Below are positions 41,128-51,396 of a stretch of DNA of 64,000 nt, one piece after another. Both the position numbers and the translations under genes were made by a program. The notes under the pieces are model-generated. The model did not search any database and was not told where the DNA came from. It worked only from the letters and a program-made list of their open reading frames with translations. The stretch is from Isochrysis galbana (taxonomy: Eukaryota > Haptophyta > Isochrysidales > Isochrysidaceae). The stretch spans positions 5,536,632 through 5,600,631 of the forward strand of contig CM030937.1 of assembly GCA_018136815.1 (NCBI GenBank). Reading direction: 5' to 3'. Each line of letters begins with the position of its first letter. Positions within the stretch are counted from its first letter, which is position 1.

Positions 41128-44100
41128 GAGGCCAAGATCTCCTTTTAACTCTTTACTGATGAGTCTCCTCGGTACGAAGCCGAGCTGGTTTTCCGATATT
41201 ATTTTGCCTATGACTTTGCTAAGTCTACCTGTTAGGATCTTTGCGAGGATTTTATAGTCGCTTTGTAATAGCGTGATGGGTCTATAGTTGCGTGGATCCC
41301 GCGCGTCGCCTTTTTTGTATAGCAATATTATGTCGCCCTCGCGCATCGTGTATGCCAATGTGCCTTTGTCGAGTGCTAGGTTGTACATCTGTGTTAGTAT
41401 TTGCGCGGATAGTTCTTCGTGTGCTTTGTATACTTCAGCCGGCACTCCGTCCGGGCCTGCACTTTTTCCCGGGCCTATGCCCCTGATGGCTTGCAGCGTT
41501 TCTTCGGCTCTGATGCGGCCTTCCAAACGCCGTCTATCTAGGTCGCTAAGGCGCTAAGGGGGCGTTCCGTCAATGTGTTCTCTAGTTCTGGGACTCTCTG
41601 AGCCTTCTTCTCCGAGTACAGCCATACGTAGTAGCCGCGGAATTCTCTCCTGATGTCTTGATCTGTGGACGCGATGTCGTGCTCCGAGTGTGCGGGCTGA
41701 TCCCAGTTTTTGGTTCGAAAGAGTTCGGCGACGTTGGCCTTCCATCTTCCATCTCCTGGGCTTAAGTTGCGCGAAGAACTCTTTAGAGTGCAGGTCTTCC
41801 CGGCGGAGCTGGCGATACAGCGGCAGGTCTTTTAGCGGGGTCTTGCTGCGCGTCTCCGCGAGTGCTCTATGTGTCGAGGCTAGCTCCGACGTTATCTTTT
41901 CGTCTGGTCCGTGCTTCGCGGGGCGGATGTTTAGCCTCGCGGCCTTTAGTTCAAGGGCGGTTTGAATCGAGGATCTCGTTCTATCTGCCGTTTCCTCCCT
42001 TAAGAAGGTGGCTATGTGGTCTTTCGCGTCTGCCCACACGGTCTCTGGGTCTTCTCCTTCGCACATCTTGCGAGCTGCTCTCTGCAAAAGTAGTCTGACC
42101 GTGTTCATTGCCCCTTTCTCCTTTCTCGTGGATGATGTTTAGGTCTATTGGTGCGTCGAACCTACGCCCGGGTTTGTATCCTGGAGTTTCGAACGTCGCG
42201 AGCACCGGTAGGTGGTCGGACGCGGCTTTGCCCGAGAATAGATCCGGGCTATGCCCATGTTTTTGCTATTGGAACGCATCCGTGTCGCTGCTATGGTATA
42301 TTCTGTCTATCCTCGTGTGTGTCGTGGCCGCCATTCTCGTGTACCCCACATTCGGGCCTAGTCGCAGTGTGTGGTGTACGTCTCGGAGCCTATATCTCTT
42401 GGCCAGCGCTTTCGATTTCTCTCCGTGTGCGTTATGGTACGTCGTCCCTCCCGTTCCCCGGGTGTCTTTCGCGCTATCTTCGATCTTCGACGCAATTGAA
42501 GTCCCCTCCTATCACGGTCGGGGTTGAGTCGAGTGCGGCTAGTTTTCCCTGGAGCTCCGCGATTTGTCTTTCGCGGGCGCCGGGTGTTGCGCTTAGATAT
42601 ATGGACATTATACGATATTTATAGTTTCATCGATGTTGATCTCTACTGAAACGCATCTACCGTCTAGTAAGATACTTGCCGTTTCCGGCCTAGGTGTGAT
42701 CCTATCAGCTCCGTCTCTGGTCGCCACAGCGACGCCGCTGGCCGGATCCCCTAGCTCTCCGGGGGCATCGTGCCAGGACCACCCTAAGAGGGTGGCCGTT
42801 CTGCGTGCCCGGAGGTGTGTGCCGTCCTCGTAAGCATGGAGCTCTTGGAGGAGGAGAATGTCTATCTTTGCCTTGCGCGCCTGTGAGAGCACCGCGGCTA
42901 ACTTGCCGCCTTTGGTGCCGTTGAGGTTGTAGGTCGCGATGGTGATGGGTCCCTCACCTGGGTACCCGAGGGTGGAGTCAAAAGTGAGTCTAGGGCGTGG
43001 GGGCACGCGTCCCATGAACTTATAGCGCGCTCTCCTATCGAGCGATATCCCGTTAGCGATGGCACATATGGCTAGCGCGTACTCTGGGTGGAGGAAGAGG
43101 CAGGCCGGGCCGTTCAAGCAGACTCCCGGGATCTTCTTGTGCGGGTGAAGGCGGCAGCGGATGGTGCACTTGTTGTCGATCCACGCCCCGGGGGCTTCGT
43201 GCGATAGGTTGCAGCGGACACCCCGCTTGTTCCTCAGGCATAGGCCTTGAAGGAATCGCGAGCATTGTTTGGGTGGGCCCTTACCAAGTGCCTCGTGCGC
43301 CGTCTTTGGGCGTGGGTTCAGCTTGTAGGCTTCATTGCGCTCGCGGCGTTTCGCCGCTTCTTGGTCACAAACGCAGAAGCGGTGTGTCGCTGGGAGGCCG
43401 TGTGCCGCTTCGAGTCTCCATCCTTTACAGCCGCGAAGGCTGCCGTGGATCATTAATTTGTGTTGAAATTGGATGGAGTCCGGCATGCGCAGCTCCTTGC
43501 ACGCTCGTACCCCGTAGTTTACGGGGATTGTCGTGTTGTCTATGTTGAGGAGAAGTTTGCGCGGGAAGCTTCCGTCCATGAAGGAACCTTGGCCCGCCGA
43601 GACATAAAGGGTGGAGTAGGCCGCCTTGGACACAAATGTGCCCGAGCCGCCTTCCAGTTTCATACGCTCTCCGTTGCCCTTGAGAAAGGTGAGGCCTACT
43701 TTCTCGACCGCCTTAATGAGGTTGCTCAGTGTGATCTGTTTTGCTTGCGCCAAGCCGTCGGCTTCGACGACCAAGTGAGCTGCTACATCTTGAAGAGCAT
43801 TGTATAGTGATTTGCGCGAGGATGAGCCTCGTTTGTTGAACTTTTCCTCTATCGAGTCGACCTTGATGCGGACTTTGATGTCTGTTTGAAGCACGCGGAG
43901 GGTGGTAAGTTCGCCATATCGCTCTTGGAATTGTTGTGCACAGTCTTCGTTGACTGCTATGTGCCACGGGCCTTTAATCGACCGGGCCCAGAAGTCCGGT
44001 TCAGGGTCGACTCCTTCGAGCTCTAAGAGGAGCTCGACGATTGCGGCGTACACCGACGCGTCTTGGAATGTGTAGTCGCCCTCCTGGTGGAAGGAGAGTT

Positions 44101-44717
44101 CGTAGTTTGCATCCGTGTCTACGCTTTCTTGTTCATCCTCTGATTGGGGTTCCTGTGTGGGGCATGGCGAGTCGGGTGTAAGTGTGTAGTTCGTCGGCTT
44201 GCGGATGTGTGGCGCGTTGGCGTGTGCGTGCTCCTGACCTTTCCCTAGGGGGGTCTCGTGTCTCGTGTGTGCTGTTCTTGGTCTGGGGGTGTTGCTGTGG
44301 CTTGTTGTGTTGCGTATCTGTTGTAGTGTGAGGTTTGTGCCCATAAGGGCCACCCGGTCTCGGGCCGCGCCGCCGAGGCGGCGCGGCCGTCACCAGGGTG
44401 AGTGAGGCCTCTGCCATGAGGCATGCCCAATGGATCTCTGTTGGTTCGTGTCTGGTGTGTGCTGGTTGTGCCCTGCAGCCTGTGGCCTGTGGTCCTCCAT
44501 GGGGGGGACCAGCATGGCTGCTGGAGGTGGTGTGGCCGGGGCCACTGGCCATGTGGCGCGACGAGGATCGCGCTCACCTGCTCGGCCTCCGCGGGAGGAC
44601 GCGGTCGCTTCGCCTGCGACTGCTCCATGGGCACTGGAAGGGCTCCCGCGGTGGGGTGCCCGAAGGAGAGAGGGGGCGCGTCGGCGCGCTCCATGGCGAC
44701 CAAGTATAAACTTAGTT
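41128..44717 (-). mobile_element. LINE (L1/Tx1-like) with CCCH fingers, RT cut short
   Basis: 5' end at the palindrome ACTAAGTTTATACTTGGT (44699–44717), then CGCCATGGAGCGCGC. Order on the minus strand: Pro/Thr-rich start (MERADAPPLSF); ORF with CCCH fingers and AP-endonuclease start (42608–44353); the rest of the endonuclease in broken frames (GGDFNC region at about 42495); the linker (41554–42108, YRQLRREDLHSKEFF); and RT motifs 0–2 (GKSAGPDGVPAEVYK, NYRPITLLQSDYKILAK, NQLGFVPRR). RT stops at about 41128 before the first catalytic Asp; the polymerase core and 3' end are missing. Confidence 0.88.
42608..44353 (-). CDS. LINE ORF: CCCH zinc fingers plus AP endonuclease N-half
   Basis: 581 codons. 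After a Ser/Thr/Pro-rich start comes an acidic segment and a domain (WARSIKGPWHIAVNEDCAQQF) shared with the LINE at 55.3 kb. Then two CCCH-type fingers: C-x7-C-x8-C-x3-H (CSRFLQGL...CNLSH) and a second ending CLNGPACLFLH. The endonuclease begins ITIATYNLNGTKGGKLAAVL, with the metal-binding E in LLLQELH. The frame breaks at 42608, and the DFN motif follows in another frame. CCCH fingers rather than CCHC knuckles are an unusual RNA-binding module for a LINE ORF. Confidence 0.83.
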   Translation of the reverse strand: MALMGTNLTLQQIRNTTSHSNTPRPRTAHTRHETPLGKGQEHAHANAPHIRKPTNYTLTPDSPCPTQEPQSEDEQESVDTDANYELSFHQEGDYTFQDASVYAAIVELLLELEGVDPEPDFWARSIKGPWHIAVNEDCAQQFQERYGELTTLRVLQTDIKVRIKVDSIEEKFNKRGSSSRKSLYNALQDVAAHLVVEADGLAQAKQITLSNLIKAVEKVGLTFLKGNGERMKLEGGSGTFVSKAAYSTLYVSAGQGSFMDGSFPRKLLLNIDNTTIPVNYGVRACKELRMPDSIQFQHKLMIHGSLRGCKGWRLEAAHGLPATHRFCVCDQEAAKRRERNEAYKLNPRPKTAHEALGKGPPKQCSRFLQGLCLRNKRGVRCNLSHEAPGAWIDNKCTIRCRLHPHKKIPGVCLNGPACLFLHPEYALAICAIANGISLDRRARYKFMGRVPPRPRLTFDSTLGYPGEGPITIATYNLNGTKGGKLAAVLSQARKAKIDILLLQELHAYEDGTHLRARRTATLLGWSWHDAPGELGDPASGVAVATRDGADRITPRPETASILLDGRCVSVEINIDETINIV

Positions 44718-44840
44718 GGCTCGACTTGAAGTTGAGCAGTCATTTACGATTTCAGCTTTCTTTTCGATTTTAGCGCCTTTTGAAAAGGCCTTTTGCCTTT
44801 TGCCTTTCGTCATTATTTGCTGTTATTTGATTACGTATTA

Positions 44841-44985
44841 CGTTTTGTTGTGGGGACCCAAGGTGGGTCTGGGTCCTAATGGGCCCCGGATATGTGCTAA
44901 TTCTAGTTGGATGTGTTGGGAACTTTCTACTGAAAAAATCCTCACACTTCCTCAATTTTGAGGTGGGGATGGTCTTTTTTACCCC
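44841..44985. repeat. Left arm of inverted repeat around 5S gene
   Basis: Pairs with 45583–45730 in inverse orientation: ACGTTTTGT, GGGTCCTAATGGGCCCCGG, ATGTGCTA, GTTGGGAACTTTCT, CCTCAATTTTGAG and TTTTTACCCCT occur in the same order when one arm is reversed. Identity looks like about 75–80% by eye. Confidence 0.85.
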
Positions 44986-45201
44986 TAATAAATAATAAAA
45001 TACCCTGTTTCATCGGCCTACAAAAGCACAAAATGGATAAGGAGTAGCAACTTGAAGCTTTGCCGTAAAACGCAGCCTGGAAGAAGAGCAAAAGCAAGGA
45101 GCATCAAACATGCGAATGCTAGGTGGAGGATTAGCAACATGCATCATTCACACAGTCCCCAGCTGAGAGCCTGGGGCAAGTACAAGGCAATAAAAGGCAA
45201 A

Positions 45202-45318
45202 ATATGCAGCACCCAGCCTTCCCGCGTGGTCCCCCACCGCAGTACTACCTGGGCTCGACCCTGCTTAACTGCGCTGTTCGGATGGGAAGCGGTGACCCAG
45301 GGTGAAATGGCCGCATAT
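45202..45318 (-). rRNA. 5S ribosomal RNA
   Basis: 117 nt on the minus strand. Starts ATATGCGGCCATTTCACCC and ends GCTGGGTGCTGCATAT. The first and last nine bases pair (one G·U), forming helix I. Landmarks of eukaryotic 5S are present: CCCATCCGAACAGCGCAG, TTAAGCAGGGTCGAGCC, TAGTACTGCGG and GGGGGACCAC, the internal control region. A TTTT terminator follows directly (45198–45201 on the complement). The gene is single here, inside a ~600-bp loop between inverted repeats. Confidence 0.94.
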
Positions 45319-45582
45319 GCACATATCCGCCAGGGTAAGGAATATACTCCTTGGTAAAGTAGCTGCCCATGTCGGCATCCTCCGTTCGGACGTGCAGTAT
45401 TCATTTTGATTTTGTACGGTGCAGACCTTCTTCTTTAGACCGTGCAACCTGAGGTTCAATTATTTGTCCGGCACCCCTTCTATTTTGGTATACAACTAAT
45501 ATACTCTATGCTATGGCTATGGCTATGACTATGATCTATGATGGATGATGGATGATGATGGTAGCTAGGGCGGTCAAACAGT

Positions 45583-45730
45583 TTTTTATAAGGGGTGAAA
45601 AAATGACCATCTCAAAATTGAGGGAATTTGAGGGGTTTTTTCGGGAGAAAGTTCCCAATACACCCAACTAGCACATAACCGGGGCCCATTAGGACCCGGA
45701 CACCCCCCTTGGGCCCACACAACACACAAC
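45583..45730. repeat. Right arm of inverted repeat around 5S gene
   Basis: Inverse of 44841–44985. Together with the left arm it encloses about 600 bp including the 5S gene, like a foldback element or a palindromic duplication. The 5' flank TAGGGCGGTCAAACAG recurs at 36227. Confidence 0.85.
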
Positions 45731-46069
45731 ACAAAACGTTGTCGAATCAAGCCGAAGCTTGATCGTTGCAAGTCTCAGCGGGGCTAGGGGTATGGAGTGA
45801 AGAGAAGTCTTGAGAGAGCGGGGGAAAGGGCGCGCTACATCACGACGACGGCCCACGAGACACCACCCCACATCACTCACTCACCAACAAGAAAACTCCG
45901 AAAACTAACGCAACATCGCACAAACCACAAACAAACCAATGAAACGAGTAAGGACGAACGAACAAATGCGGCGTGCAATGCGGCGGAGCTTCGAGGCAAC
46001 TCATTGGCAAAAACAAAACTCACTCAATTTTCTCACACACTACACATTGATAGAAGCACCGCATCCGCC
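45731..46069. other. Spacer, no gene seen
   Basis: Short ORFs only; A-rich on the + strand at 45880–46030. Confidence 0.4.
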
Positions 46070-46315
46070 TGTCAGAGCAAGGCTCATCTCACTCTGCTTG
46101 GAGATTGCCTGCGAGGGCGCGCCGGCAGCTAGCGCGGAATGCGGTTCTTGCGGGGAGCTCATGGAGCTTTCCTCGGGGTTGACTACGGGCATGGTGATCG
46201 ACGCACGACGCATGACGCACGGAGGGCGCGGAAGTGTGGAAGGAGGCTTGTGGGAGGTGGTGGCAGGCGACTGGGGGTGGCTCAGGCGCGTGCTTGACTT
46301 GTATTGACTCGTTGA

Positions 46316-47456
46316 GAAAAACTATTGTTATAGTTTGAACTATGGAGCGTGCCGCGACCGCTCCCGAGCCCCAGGCGACCCTCGCCACCGCGCCCCACCT
46401 GGGACGCCCCACGCCGCCCGAGGCGGCTCGTCAGAAAGCCCTCTCAGAGCCCATCCAACCCATCCAAACCACACCCGCGCAAGCGCGCGGGGTGGCGAGC
46501 ACTGGCACCGAACAGGTTGCCACCATGGCTCTGCGCATCATGCAGGGGGTCTTGGAGACCCCCTCCAACAGTGGGAAACCCTCCCACCCCAAGAGCACCT
46601 CATGTGGGAGGGCAGCTCAGCTGCCCTCCCCATGGTGGAAACCTCTACCATCAGTGCACCCAACATGGGAGGGCACTTCACAACCATCAACCCCATACGG
46701 AGAGCACCCCATGCCTCTGTTTTCCAACTTGTTGACACAATTCTCGTCTTCACCCCACTCTTGTGGGCCACTAGTACCAATCACTCAGTGCCCTGCCTTG
46801 GGCCCTCTCTTAACACAAGACTCCCTCTCCCACTCCCCCTTCACACTTCAACCAACCCAAACGGCACAAACCCCCCCGCCCTCTGTTCAAAGCACCAAAA
46901 ATTTCAATTCAAGACACATGTTGATACACTTTTCGTTTTCACCCCACCCTTGTGGGCCACAAGTACCTACAACTCAGTGCCCTGCCTTGGGCCCTCTTTC
47001 AACACTTCACTCCATCTCCCACTCCCTCATCCCACTACAACCAACCCAAGAAGCACAAACCCCCTCGCCCTCGGATTCAAACACCAAAAATTTCGACTCA
47101 AGACCAGAGGGAGGACATGTTTTGAGGCGGCGTCGCTGCCCATGCCTAGCGCAAGGGTATAGCGCCCCCACTCAAACATCTCCTTCCCCAAAGCTCCTCT
47201 TTGAGGAGTTGCTCCTCACCCTCCCATTAGGCCCCCTTGCCTGCGAGACCAAAACAGGATCCTGGCGTGGGGGGCTGCTTGAGTGTGGAGGGAGGGGTGC
47301 TCCGGCTAGCGCAGGTAGTAAGCTAGTGAAGAGCTGGGTGGCATAAGGGGGAAGGGTGCTTGCGCTCGCCGCGGCAGGGAGTCCTGTCTTGTGTGCGCGC
47401 TAGTCCCGTTCCTTTGCCGCGCCGCGACCCATAAAAATTTGTTAAAAATTTAAAAT
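46316..47456 (+). mobile_element. Complete retroposon F with 17-bp target duplication
   Basis: Flanked by TTGTATTGACTCGTTGA at 46299–46315 and 47457–47473; the empty site exists once at about 61280–61300 (inverse). The 5' end is GAAA plus the palindrome AACTATTGTTATAGTT (46320–46335), with the ATG at 46342. The 3' end is AT-rich (ATAAAAATTTGTTAAAAATTTAAAA, given in part). Length 1,141 bp. It has no RT or endonuclease, so it is non-autonomous. Target duplication length and loose A-rich end fit target-primed reverse transcription. Confidence 0.92.
46342..47346 (+). CDS. Pro/Thr/Ser-rich ORF of retroposon F
   Basis: 334 codons starting MERAATAPEPQATLATAPH, homologous at its start to the ORF1-like starts at 16709 (minus) and 56142 (minus). 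It contains an internal ~184-bp tandem duplication: 46734–46917 and 46918–47105 share TCACTCAGTGCCCTGCC, GGGCCCTCT and CACCAAAAATTTC strings. No zinc finger, endonuclease or RT. It could be a remnant of LINE ORF1 kept open by low stop density; protein function is uncertain. Confidence 0.6.
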   Translation: MERAATAPEPQATLATAPHLGRPTPPEAARQKALSEPIQPIQTTPAQARGVASTGTEQVATMALRIMQGVLETPSNSGKPSHPKSTSCGRAAQLPSPWWKPLPSVHPTWEGTSQPSTPYGEHPMPLFSNLLTQFSSSPHSCGPLVPITQCPALGPLLTQDSLSHSPFTLQPTQTAQTPPPSVQSTKNFNSRHMLIHFSFSPHPCGPQVPTTQCPALGPLSTLHSISHSLIPLQPTQEAQTPSPSDSNTKNFDSRPEGGHVLRRRRCPCLAQGYSAPTQTSPSPKLLFEELLLTLPLGPLACETKTGSWRGGLLECGGRGAPASAGSKLVKSWVA

Positions 47457-48019
47457 TTGTATTGACTCGTTGACTCGGGGTATAGACTCGGGAACTCGGG
47501 GGGACTCGCTTGGGAGCACGGTGGGGTTGCTACAAAAAGCTCGAGGACACAAAGCCACACAAACTAAACCAAACGGGGCGAAAACTAACCACACCTGGAC
47601 GGACGGACAGGCGTCGGCACCACGGCAACTCAGCAACGCGCAGACATGCGACAGAGGGGAGGCCGACACAACGAGGGCAGATCTCGTTGGGGAGATATGA
47701 CCGGTAGATGAGAGAAGACAACAGACGGTCATATGGCATATGGAACATTTGATGACATCAAGAGAAAGTAAGAGAAGAGGGCCGGAGGCGACGGACGGCA
47801 CGCCGAGGGAAAGAACCTGCCGCGGGGGGGGGGCGAGGGACCAAAGGCACGGCGGCACGGCGGGGCAGCGTGGGAGGGCGCGAGTCATCCACTGAGATAG
47901 AATGCCCCACCAGGCACCATATCCAAAGATGCCGCCCTAGCAGCTACGCAAATCGCCGCCGCCGCCCGCGCGCATCGCGCCGTAGTCGGCCGTGTGTGGC
48001 GCCGTCAACTACGCTGACG

Positions 48020-48376
48020 TCACCCGGCCGAATGGGCCAGTCTCTCCTCATCACGGTCGCCGAGCTGAAGCGCGAGGCCCTGGAGGCATGTCCAACGCGG
48101 CTCCACGAAGCGTCGCAGGTCGACGAGGCGCACGCCAAAGCGCGCGTAGACGTCGCGCATGAGCACGCCGTCGCCGTCGCCAGCTGCTGCAGCCTCCCGC
48201 TCCAGCCTTGCGATGGAGAGCCGCTCGGGCCCTATGCGAGACCGCGTCGTCCGCATGAGCACCTCCGCTGCCACCGCCATAAAGGCGAGTTCCCAGATGT
48301 CATCTGTGGCGGCGTCCGGCCCGTCGCGAGCCCTCTTGCGCGCCCTGGCTCTCCGCTCCTCCAGCGCCCGAAACAT
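48020..48376 (-). CDS. Possible small unknown gene
   Basis: 118 codons from MFRALEERRARARKRARDG; then DIWELAFMAVAAEVLMR, ERLSIARLEREAAA, VYARFGVRLVDLRRFVEPRW. It reads like a helical protein, but the surroundings are repeats and the opposite strand is also open. No family recognised. GACTC-word repeats follow at 48530–48605. Confidence 0.3.
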   Translation of the reverse strand: MFRALEERRARARKRARDGPDAATDDIWELAFMAVAAEVLMRTTRSRIGPERLSIARLEREAAAAGDGDGVLMRDVYARFGVRLVDLRRFVEPRWTCLQGLALQLGDRDEERLAHSAG

Positions 48377-48758
48377 GGCCAGTCTGCAGTCTGCAGTCCT
48401 CCAGCTCTCGCGCCGTGAAGGGCCGGGTGGGCATGCATCGCTGGCTAGCGCGCTCTGGCGGCGCGAGATTGGTTGCGGAGCCCTCAGTTGGGTCTCCGCG
48501 TCTCCGCCGTCTGATTTGGTCTTTTGCAAGAGCGACTCAATAACGACTCAACGGGGACTCAAGCCTGTTGACTCGGCCACTCTTGAATCCCCGTGGAGTC
48601 GCTGCAAAAACCCTCTTATGTCTAAACACTAAACACCCTCCGTCTCCCTGAATGAACGGACCTGTTCACTTTCTTTTACTTGTACACTCCTCTTCTCCCC
48701 GCTTCCCTCTCTCCTCCCTCCGCCCGCGCCGCGCGGCAGAGACGGCGGGCGGCCGGCG

Positions 48759-48779
48759 ATGGCGGCGGCAGATGCAGCC

Positions 48780-48811
<32 letters not shown>

Positions 48812-50123
48812 CTGGCTGACGGATGCGGCGCAGGCGCTTGAAGATGGCCGCGAAGGGACAAGACAACCTCTCTCCAAGAGCACTGCCCGCGCCCTTCGGG
48901 ACGTCGGGCTCGCAGAAGGCTTGCTCAAATATCTCGACAGCGCCGATGGAGAGATTCTGTGGACTGCGCTCTGCCTGCACATCCTCCCGCCTGAGCCGTG
49001 GCTCGGCGGGCGTGAGGACGCACTCTTCTCCATGGCTAACGGCCCAATGAGTCGGCCCGAGCAGATGGGTATCTCGGAGGAGATGATGGAACACCTGACT
49101 GCACAGGACCTGGCGGAGCTGCGCGCGAGCCTCGCGCCACCACCCCCGAGGAAGAGAGGGCATCCATCCGCGCCACCGCTCGCACTGACGTACGAAGGTC
49201 CGGACAAGCAGGCGTGCTACCCCGCCGCCCAGCTCGCGTGGCTCGATGCCACCCGAATCGGCGCAATCGAGTACGCCGGACACCGCTGCGAGGCTGGCTC
49301 AGCGAGAATGAGCCGCAACGCAGAGACGGGGCGATATCGCGGCGAGCAAGGCCTGAGCCTGGCGAGCGCGGGGATCGAGACGGCCGAGCAAGCAGTGCGT
49401 GCCATGCGGGCCCATGCCGTGGGCGGCGCCGCACCCCAGTACCAGGACCTCGAGGCGCTCTCGCCCTCGGGTAGTAGTGCCGCTGGAGCGAGCATGTTCG
49501 CGAGCAACCCTTTTGTGCGGGACGACGCGCGAGGTGGCAGGCTTGGCGATCGGCAACGCTTTCGGCGAGCTGAACCGGAAGACTATGCGGCGAGCGAGAC
49601 GGGGCAGCAGATCCAAAATTTTCGCTCCCGTCTCAACCAGCTTGGCGGTCATGGACAAGCGAAGATGCACCCAGCAGCCACCTGGAGCTCACGCAACACT
49701 AGGGATCAACCGGAGGCACAGCGTGGCGACGCCTGCCGGCCGCCGCACAGCCAGGCTAGCCGGGCAGGACATGCAGAGGGACTCGCAAGGTGCTCTACTG
49801 GTGATGAATACCGTCGAGCGGAAGCGGAGGCGCGCGCCCACGCCGAAGAGAATCTGCGTGAGCTGGAGAGGGCACATCAACGCGCTATTGACGAGGCCAT
49901 CGCCGCTCGCAAAATTGCGAATCGAAAGCCACGCTTGCAACAAGCTAATCTCGGTCAAAGAAGTTCGGAGCTGCGCAGCCTCCCCCCTGCCGCTAGCTCA
50001 CAGTCACCACACGGAATTCCGTCGGCAACGCCCTCTGAAACCGGCCCGGCCGCTGCACCGGCCCCAACCGCCACCGCTGGGTCTTTCTTCAGCTCTGTCT
50101 CAAGTTGGTTCGGCTACTCCTAG
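48759..50123 (+). CDS. Intact orphan gene, 454 residues
   Basis: Single-exon ORF with consistent GC-rich coding. N-terminus MAAADAAQPEPEPEPEPAW. A helical region follows with LSKSTARALRDVGLAEGLLKYL and WTALCLHILPPEPWLGG, then LTAQDLAELRASLAPPPPRKRG. A mid-region with FRRAEPEDYAASETGQQIQNF precedes an Ala/Glu/Arg coiled coil at about 355–395 (YRRAEAEARAHAEENLRE). The C-terminus GSFFSSVSSWFGYS is hydrophobic/amphipathic and could bind membrane. Not recognised. Confidence 0.6.
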
Positions 50124-50823
50124 CCACCGTGGCCACGCACCTACGCTCCGTGCGCTTGTAGTTCGCCCATCGCACTCTGAGGCGACAGCTATTGGCGTGA
50201 GCGGGCTGAGGTGGCAGCGATGTGATCGAGGCGTATCCGCGAGGTTTCAGGGAGGAAGAAAATTTGGTAGACATGCGCGGCCCTTCCCACGCTCATATGC
50301 GGGTGACTTCCTCCTCACGCCTCCTGATGACCGCGGCCGCGCGGCGCGGCGCTGCCATGATGTCATGCTATCGCGCACAGCCCAAGCACACGCACACAGG
50401 CAATGCCAAGCCACGCTCATTTATTGTGGATACTGGTGGCAAAGAAAAGAGCAACCACTAGGGAGGATTTGCATGGAGCATGGGCGCGGGATCGCAGCAA
50501 TCGTAGAGCTAGGGGGGGGGGGGCGTGCACGTTGAAGCAGTCATCATTAGCTTGCGAAGTGCAGTACGCGCAGCAAGCGTGCTGTAGCCATGCGTCCCCT
50601 GTCCATTCTGGCTTATGGTCCCTAGTTGGACACCTTCATTTTGTGGTTGCGCTACGGTAATAAGCGCAGGGCCGCTCTGTGCTACGGCAGTGCATCAGTA
50701 GCCGCTTTGCAAAAAGCCTTATAATATTCTCACCGCACACGCGGCCATGAACCCACTACTTTAACAAAAAAATTTTCTTGAAAATTTCCCGCTACATGTG
50801 CGGCGTGAGGCAGCTTGCTAGTG
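50124..50823. other. Intergenic, no gene seen
   Basis: No supported gene. A G10–11 run is at about 50512–50522. CTCACCGCACACGCGGCC (about 50736) is shared with 23984. Confidence 0.4.
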
Positions 50824-50932
50824 AACCTCCCTACGACCCAACCCTAACCCCTATCAACCCCTTTCCCCTTCCCCAGTTCCCTCTTTAGCGGAGAAGCTCG
50901 TTCCGGGGAGGCCGTGCGCGCTGCTTCGGCCA
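50824..50932 (-). repeat. Dispersed ~105-bp repeat, copy 2
   Basis: Inverse of 6377–6483. The string CAACCCTAACCCCTATC inside resembles a telomere repeat but is part of this unit. Confidence 0.8.
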
Positions 50933-51396
50933 GGAGTCGGAGAGCAGGGGGCGGGAGACTGTGGCTTCTCCTGTGCTCTAACTTTGCTCGAGGTACCTTC
51001 CCTTGAATCCGTGTGATCTTGCTTTGATCTCCGCTAATTTCATTGCCAATAAAGTTCATCCGTCCTAAGTGATGTTTCGTATATCCAATCCTCTCGCCGC
51101 CTGCGAGAGGTCCTCCGATGTTTCAAGGTTGAAGTCCTTATCTACCATGTAAAGAGGGCTTATCATCTTCTTTATATGTTTGTTGCGCTCGGGGCGTGTA
51201 GCCCCATCTTCTCCCGTTGCTTCTTAAGCCTTTGAAAGAAGCCGACCTTCGCCGATACTAATAGGTGGTATCTAGAAAGGATTGCCCTAAGGATCGATCT
51301 AACGGACCTACCATCCGCGTTGCCATACTGAATATTGTAATATTGTAGAAGTCCGTAAGGATATACCTCCACGCCAGGATACCCAAGTATCCCGAG

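Larger units (their letters stand above)
46070..47883 (+). repeat. Dispersed repeat X, copy 1, split by retroposon F
   Basis: 46070–46315 and 47457–47540 are the inverse of 61545–61205, which is continuous there. 47775–47883 is the inverse of 60565–60660. Landmarks: GGAGCTCATGGAGCTTTCCTC, TGGGAGGTGGTGGCAGGCGAC, TTGACTCGGGGTATAGACTCGG and CCTGCCGCGGGGG. Repeated GACTCG words are characteristic. Nature unknown; the copy at 61 kb gives the state before the retroposon F insertion. Confidence 0.85.

Noticed and set aside
50836-50880. Telomere-like CAACCCTAACCCC
   Set aside because: A single unit inside a dispersed repeat also found at 6.4 kb; no tandem array.
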